In this document: positions 21,808-25,829 of the stretch, in pieces
Layout of the letters: each line of letters begins with the position of its first letter
How positions within the stretch are numbered: position 1 is the stretch's first letter
The notes under the pieces: model-generated
What the model saw: the letters and a program-made list of their open reading frames with translations, nothing else
The model's database searches: none
What the model was told of the DNA's origin: nothing
Position numbers and translations under genes: made by a program
Source of the DNA: UBA685 sp002299005
GTDB lineage: Bacteria > Pseudomonadota > Alphaproteobacteria > Puniceispirillales > Puniceispirillaceae
Length of the DNA stretch: 25,829 bases
Direction: 5' to 3'
Assembly (NCBI GenBank): GCA_963966775.1
Contig: CAXAAH010000019.1
Coordinates: forward strand, 1 to 25,829

Positions 21808-22473
21808 ATGACGAATAGCCAGCATACGGGTCTTTTCATCTCGCTTGAGGGCGGTGAGGGGTCTGGTAAGTCAACGCAAATTAAGCGCCTGCAAACATGG
21901 CTTAGCCAGAAGCTGCCATCGCGCGAAATTATCACTACAAGAGAACCGGGCGGCACCCCCTCAGCGGAGGCCATTCGGCGTCTGCTTGTTACAGGGTCTG
22001 TCGATAGTCTTACGGCAAAAACAGAGGCCTTGTTGATGCTTGCCTCGCGTGTTGAACATGTTGAACGCCTGATTACGCCTGCCTTGCAAAAGGGCGCCAT
22101 CATTTTATGCGACCGCTTTGCTGACAGCTCTTTTGTCTATCAGACAATCACAGGCGGCTATGATGAGGCACAATTGCGCCATTTGCACCAGCTTAGCATT
22201 GGCGACATCACGCCGCATAAAACCTATCTGATGGATTTGTCACCTGAAGAGGGGCTTGCGCGGGCAGGCGATAGGGCAAGCCAAGAAGAAGCGCGGTTTG
22301 AGGCCAAAGGTATCTCCTATCATAACCAAGTAAGAGAGGGCTATTTGCGCATCGCTGGCCAAGAGGCTGAGCGGTTTGATATCATTGATGCCACGCAAAC
22401 GCCTGATGAGATTTTTGCTTATTTGCAAGGCGCGGTTGCCGCTCTCTTAGATGAACATGGCATCACGCAATGA
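21808..22473 (+). CDS. tmk: Thymidylate kinase
   Basis: 221 residues. It phosphorylates dTMP to dTDP. The P-loop is GGEGSGKST (residues 15-23), then TREPGGTP with the dTMP-binding Arg, DRFADSSFVYQ, and the LID region RAGDRASQEEARFE. It overlaps holB by four bases (ATGA), so the two are translationally coupled, a pairing that is very common in bacteria. It follows dacC by only five bases. Confidence 0.96.
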   Translation: MTNSQHTGLFISLEGGEGSGKSTQIKRLQTWLSQKLPSREIITTREPGGTPSAEAIRRLLVTGSVDSLTAKTEALLMLASRVEHVERLITPALQKGAIILCDRFADSSFVYQTITGGYDEAQLRHLHQLSIGDITPHKTYLMDLSPEEGLARAGDRASQEEARFEAKGISYHNQVREGYLRIAGQEAERFDIIDATQTPDEIFAYLQGAVAALLDEHGITQ

Positions 22474-23543
22474 CGGATATGGATGAGAGCGCCCCGCCGC
22501 AAGATCTAGTCGGTCATCATGAACAAAGAGCGATGGTTGAAGACAGCTTTTCAAGCGGCAAGATGCATCATGCGTGGCTCTTAACAGGGCCCAAGGGCAT
22601 TGGTAAATCCATTTTTGCGCGCCATATGGCAGCGTCTATTATCGATCATGATGATGGGCAGGCTGGTTTTTTAGGTGATGAGGCGCCTTTTGCGCTTGCG
22701 ATGGATAATGCGGCGCCTGTCATGCGCCAAGTGATGCAAAAAGCGCATCCTGACTATCTGTATATCGCGCCTTTGGAAGATGAAAAGAACAAATCAGGCG
22801 CGATTAAGGTTGAACAAATTCGCGCGCTCGTGCCGTTCTTCAGTCATAAATCGGCACATGGTGGCTGGCGCGTTGCGGTGATTGATAATCTCGATGCGGT
22901 GAATGTGCAGGGCGCAAATGCGATGCTGAAAATCGTCGAAGAGCCGCCTGAGAAAGCTGTGATTATTCTGATAGCGCGCTCTGCTGGCAGTGTCTTGCCG
23001 ACCATCAGGTCACGTTGCCGCGAATTGCGCTTTGATAATCTTAAATCAAAAGAGCAGGTGCAATTATTGCAAGGATTTTTGCCAGATGCGGCCCCTGATG
23101 CTCTGGCCGCTCTATCTGTATTTTCAGGCGGCTCGATGGGCTATGCCTTGGAAGTGGCACAAACAGATGCGCTTGATCTCTATGAGGCGAGTTGCCTCAT
23201 CCTCGCAAAGCCGCAGACAGATGCGAGTAGTTTGCTTGATATTAGTGGCAAATGGGGGGCGGTGAAGAAAAAGGCGCTTTTGCCAATCGCTGTACAGGCC
23301 TTCTCGCGGCTTTTATCGCACGCAGCACTGCGCGCCGCAGGCCATCAGCCACAAGAGGTTCTCTTGGCGTGTGAGCAAAGATTGGTGGCGCAATTGCAAG
23401 AGGGATGCGATGCGCTCACCCTATCTAACCTTCATCACGAGTTTGTTGAAAAATGTGCAAATGCTGAGCGTGCCTATCTAGATATGCCGAGTGTTTTTAT
23501 GGCTCTTTTTGATAAAATTCATAGCCTTGCTCACCAAAAATAG
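22470..23543 (+). CDS. holB: DNA polymerase III subunit delta prime
   Basis: 357 residues. This clamp-loader subunit helps load the beta clamp. It has HHAWLLTGPKGIGKS (degenerate P-loop region, about 33-47), HPDYLYIAP, the segment AVIDNLDAVNVQGANAMLKIVEEPPE (usual in HolB), and LPTIRSRCREL, the SRC motif that feeds the arginine finger. The Cys cluster of the zinc module seen in E. coli is absent, as I recall for many alphaproteobacterial HolB proteins. The start overlaps the tmk stop (ATGA). The stop lies in a weak inverted repeat (ATAGCC/GGCTAT). Confidence 0.94.
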   Translation: MTDMDESAPPQDLVGHHEQRAMVEDSFSSGKMHHAWLLTGPKGIGKSIFARHMAASIIDHDDGQAGFLGDEAPFALAMDNAAPVMRQVMQKAHPDYLYIAPLEDEKNKSGAIKVEQIRALVPFFSHKSAHGGWRVAVIDNLDAVNVQGANAMLKIVEEPPEKAVIILIARSAGSVLPTIRSRCRELRFDNLKSKEQVQLLQGFLPDAAPDALAALSVFSGGSMGYALEVAQTDALDLYEASCLILAKPQTDASSLLDISGKWGAVKKKALLPIAVQAFSRLLSHAALRAAGHQPQEVLLACEQRLVAQLQEGCDALTLSNLHHEFVEKCANAERAYLDMPSVFMALFDKIHSLAHQK

Positions 23544-23570
23544 GCTATTGAGAGAAAACTAAAAGCGTTT

Positions 23571-23595
23571 CTGCTAAAGCCTTTTAGCGGTTTTT
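23571..23595 (+). terminator. Weak hairpin/terminator between holB and metG
   Basis: CTGCTAAA (23571-23578) pairs with TTTAGCGG (23583-23590) with one wobble and a GCCT loop, followed by five Ts. It may partly separate metG-tatD from the genes upstream. Confidence 0.5.
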
Positions 23596-23620
23596 ATGAA
23601 TTTAATCAGGTAATTTGATT

Positions 23621-25150
23621 ATGGATAATCGTTTCTACATCACCACACCGATTTATTATGTGAATGATAAGCCTCATATTGGTCATGCTTATACGACCTT
23701 GGCTTGTGATGCGCTTGCGCGGTTTCAGCGCCTAGATGGCCGTGATGTAAAATTCCTGACTGGCACTGATGAGCATGGGCAAAAGGTCGAAGAAGCGGCG
23801 AATAAGGCTGGTATAGACCCGCAAAGCTTCACGGATAATGTCTCCCAAAACTTCCAAGATTTGGCTGTGCGTATGAATTTCAGCAATGATGAATTTATCC
23901 GCACCACGTCTGATAGACATAAAGCAACCTGCCAGAAATTATGGCATATCCTGCTTGAAAAAGGCCATATCTATCTTGGCAAATATGCCGGCTGGTATTC
24001 TGTGCGTGATGAGGCGTTTTATACCGAGACCGAAATTGTCGATGGTAAAGCACCAACCGGTGCGCCTGTTGAATGGGTCGAAGAGCCTTCATATTTTTTC
24101 GATCTGTCAAAATGGCAAGATAGGCTTTTGGCATTTTATGATGAGAACCCTGATTTTGTGGCACCACAAAGCCGCTTTAATGAGATCAAATCCTTCGTCA
24201 AAGGCGGGCTTAAAGATTTATCTGTGAGCCGTGCCAGCTTTAAATGGGGCGTGCCTGTACCTGGCGATGATGACCATGTGATGTATGTATGGCTTGATGC
24301 GCTCACAAATTACCTGACGGCCGCTGGCTGGTTAGATGATGAAGAAGCCTATAAGGTGCATTGGCCGGCTGATGTGCATATGGTTGGCAAGGATATTGTG
24401 CGCTTTCACGCTGTTTATTGGCCTGCCTTTTTGATGGCGGCTGATTTGCCTTTGCCAAAGCGCGTCTATGCGCATGGCTGGTGGACAAATGAAGGGCAAA
24501 AGATTTCAAAATCTATTGGTAATGTGATTGACCCACATGCCCTTGTTGATGAGTTTGGTCTTGATCAAACCCGCTATTTCTTGCTTCGTGAAGTGCCTTT
24601 TGGCAATGATGGTGACTTTGCACGCGGTGCGATGATTAACCGTATTAACAGTGACTTAGCGAATGATCTTGGTAATTTGTCTAACCGCGTTCAGTCGCTG
24701 ATTGTGAAGAATTTAGACGGCGTTCATCCTAACCTGCCAGTCACTGCCAGTGATGATGATACCGCTTTGTTAACCGCCTGTGATGCTTTGCTAGATAAGG
24801 TAAGAGATGCCTTTAATAAACAGCAATTCCATGAGGGTCTCAAAGCGATTTGGGAGGTAATCTCGCACTCAAATCGTTATGTTGACACACAAGCCCCTTG
24901 GGCGTTGAAGAAGACAGATCCTGCGCGTATGGCAGAGGTGCTAGCGGTCCTTATGGAAGCTATTCGCATATGCGCTATTTTGGTTCAGCCCGTTATGCCG
25001 CATTCTGCCAACCAGCTATTGGATCAGCTTAAAATTGCCGAAGATAAGCGTGATTTCGCCGTGCTTGGCGGGGTAAGGCGCGATGATTTGCCTGTGATGA
25101 TTGAAAAGCCGCAAGCTGTCTTCCCACGATTTGTTGAGGCAGAGGAATAA
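23621..25150 (+). CDS. metG: Methionyl-tRNA synthetase
   Basis: 509 residues from the ATG at 23621; a TTG two codons earlier is less likely. This class I synthetase charges tRNA-Met. The HIGH motif is PHIGHAY (residues 18-24), the KMSKS loop is KISKSIGN near residue 295, and FLTGTDEHGQKVEEAA and YVWLDALTNYLTA line the Met pocket. The connective peptide reads YAGWYSVRDEAFY without the four-Cys zinc knuckle, so this is the zinc-free type. The C-terminal tRNA-binding (Trbp111-like) extension of E. coli MetG is absent. CAGG precedes the start by about a dozen bases. tatD follows at eight bases. Confidence 0.96.
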   Translation: MDNRFYITTPIYYVNDKPHIGHAYTTLACDALARFQRLDGRDVKFLTGTDEHGQKVEEAANKAGIDPQSFTDNVSQNFQDLAVRMNFSNDEFIRTTSDRHKATCQKLWHILLEKGHIYLGKYAGWYSVRDEAFYTETEIVDGKAPTGAPVEWVEEPSYFFDLSKWQDRLLAFYDENPDFVAPQSRFNEIKSFVKGGLKDLSVSRASFKWGVPVPGDDDHVMYVWLDALTNYLTAAGWLDDEEAYKVHWPADVHMVGKDIVRFHAVYWPAFLMAADLPLPKRVYAHGWWTNEGQKISKSIGNVIDPHALVDEFGLDQTRYFLLREVPFGNDGDFARGAMINRINSDLANDLGNLSNRVQSLIVKNLDGVHPNLPVTASDDDTALLTACDALLDKVRDAFNKQQFHEGLKAIWEVISHSNRYVDTQAPWALKKTDPARMAEVLAVLMEAIRICAILVQPVMPHSANQLLDQLKIAEDKRDFAVLGGVRRDDLPVMIEKPQAVFPRFVEAEE

Positions 25151-25158
25151 GCATTACC

Positions 25159-25829
25159 ATGTCGCTGCATTTGATTGATACACACGCGCATCTTGATTAT
25201 CCACATCTCTATGACCAGCTTGATGATGTGCTTGCCAGAGCGCACGAAGCGGGCGTTAAGCAAATCATTTCTATTGGCGTCAAATTGAGCACAGCTGATA
25301 AGCCAAAGGCTATCGCAGAGGCGTATGATAATGTCTGGTGTTCGGTCGGCATTCACCCGCATGAAGCTGAGAATGAGCCTCTTGCCTGTGATGTTGAGGC
25401 GATTTTGAAGGCCGCTGACCATCCTAAGGTCGTTGCTATTGGTGAGGCGGGCCTTGATTATTTCTATGATAACGCGCCGCGCCAAATGCAAGCTGATAGC
25501 CTGCGCGCGCAGATAAAAGTTGCCAGAACATTGGATTTGCCCATCATCATACATTCGCGTGACGCAGATGATGATATGGCTGATATTCTGGAAGATGAAT
25601 ATCAAAAAGGCCCTTATAAAGGGGTTCTGCATTGCTTTAGCTCTGGTGCTGAATTGGCAAAAAGAGCCATGGCAATAGGCTTTTATGTGAGTTTTTCAGG
25701 TATCCTTACCTTTAAATCAGCCAGCGAAATTCAAGAGGTGGCAAAAATGGTGCCAGCTGATAGGATGCTTGTTGAGACAGACGCGCCTTTTTTGGCCCCT
25801 GTGCCGAAGCGCGGGCAAAAGAATGAACC
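25159..25829 (+). CDS. tatD: TatD family metal-dependent hydrolase (3' end outside window)
   Basis: Starts at the ATG at 25159 and stays open to the window edge, 223 full codons. A TIM-barrel metal-dependent DNase/hydrolase. The metal ligands are visible: IDTHAHLD at the start, VGIHPHEA, GEAGLDYFYD with the bridging Glu, IIHSRDADDD, LHCFSSG and VETDAPFLAP. About 35 residues should be missing at the C-terminus. GAGGA lies about twelve bases upstream. Its place directly after metG is the usual one and suggests co-transcription. The family has been linked to DNA repair and to D-aminoacyl-tRNA removal, so the cellular role is not settled. Confidence 0.95.
   Translation, partial: MSLHLIDTHAHLDYPHLYDQLDDVLARAHEAGVKQIISIGVKLSTADKPKAIAEAYDNVWCSVGIHPHEAENEPLACDVEAILKAADHPKVVAIGEAGLDYFYDNAPRQMQADSLRAQIKVARTLDLPIIIHSRDADDDMADILEDEYQKGPYKGVLHCFSSGAELAKRAMAIGFYVSFSGILTFKSASEIQEVAKMVPADRMLVETDAPFLAPVPKRGQKNE

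Noticed and set aside
25024..25632. 202-residue ORF on the minus strand
   Set aside because: It lies antisense to metG and tatD, both of which show full catalytic motifs on the plus strand.

Overview
The window looks like an alphaproteobacterial chromosome of roughly balanced base composition. The lineage call rests on three things: a homologue of the mitochondrial complex I subunit NDUFS4 (11109-11414), a methionyl-tRNA synthetase without the zinc knuckle, and a murein-hydrolase / dacC / tmk / holB / metG / tatD order that I recall as common in alphaproteobacteria. A SAR116-like marine lineage is possible, but that is a guess. Most genes are core metabolism and information processing. There is no rRNA, CRISPR array, recognisable insertion sequence or intact phage.

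Layout. (1) 1-1036, minus strand: two translationally coupled genes of unknown role, a small two-helix membrane protein followed by a membrane-anchored protein with a possible TerB-like domain that leaves the window. (2) 1183-3268: single-gene units for a GNAT acetyltransferase, a FAH-family hydratase and an aspartate/glutamate-type racemase. (3) 3385-6507: homoserine dehydrogenase and RecJ, then tRNA-Glu. (4) 6787-9098: small proteins (a Cys-rich putative zinc ribbon and a 32-residue membrane peptide), then on the minus strand an NhaA antiporter, a 44-residue membrane protein and an IscU/SufU-like protein. (5) 9199-11504: HDAC-like deacetylase, exported DUF192 protein, tRNA-Pro, NDUFS4 homologue, tRNA-Arg. 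(6) 11505-12911: a small accessory-looking stretch after tRNA-Arg. It holds a headless cytochrome c remnant, a single-repeat DUF723-like gene, an unknown 112-residue gene, a candidate structured RNA on the minus strand, and a 42-residue membrane ORF. (7) 12912-18437: quinone-oxidoreductase-like enzyme, 2-oxoadipate dioxygenase/decarboxylase (HglS), 3-methyladenine glycosylase (Tag), an exported ankyrin protein, an old-yellow-enzyme homologue behind a perfect palindrome, and tRNA-Ser. (8) 18578-25829: MltB-type transglycosylase, RlpA, D-Ala-D-Ala carboxypeptidase, Tmk, HolB, MetG and TatD (cut by the window end), all on the plus strand.

How the genes work together. The last block joins cell-wall hydrolases that act in the envelope to a replication and translation run (dTMP kinase, clamp-loader delta prime, MetRS, TatD). 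Elsewhere genes stand mostly alone or in pairs, often divergent or convergent.

I did not find a convincing new multi-gene system. The best leads are the candidate minus-strand RNA at about 12567-12698, where G-U wobbles and tetraloops favour one strand; the truncated cytochrome c directly after tRNA-Arg; the coupled pair at the left edge; and several tiny membrane proteins that length-limited gene calling would miss.
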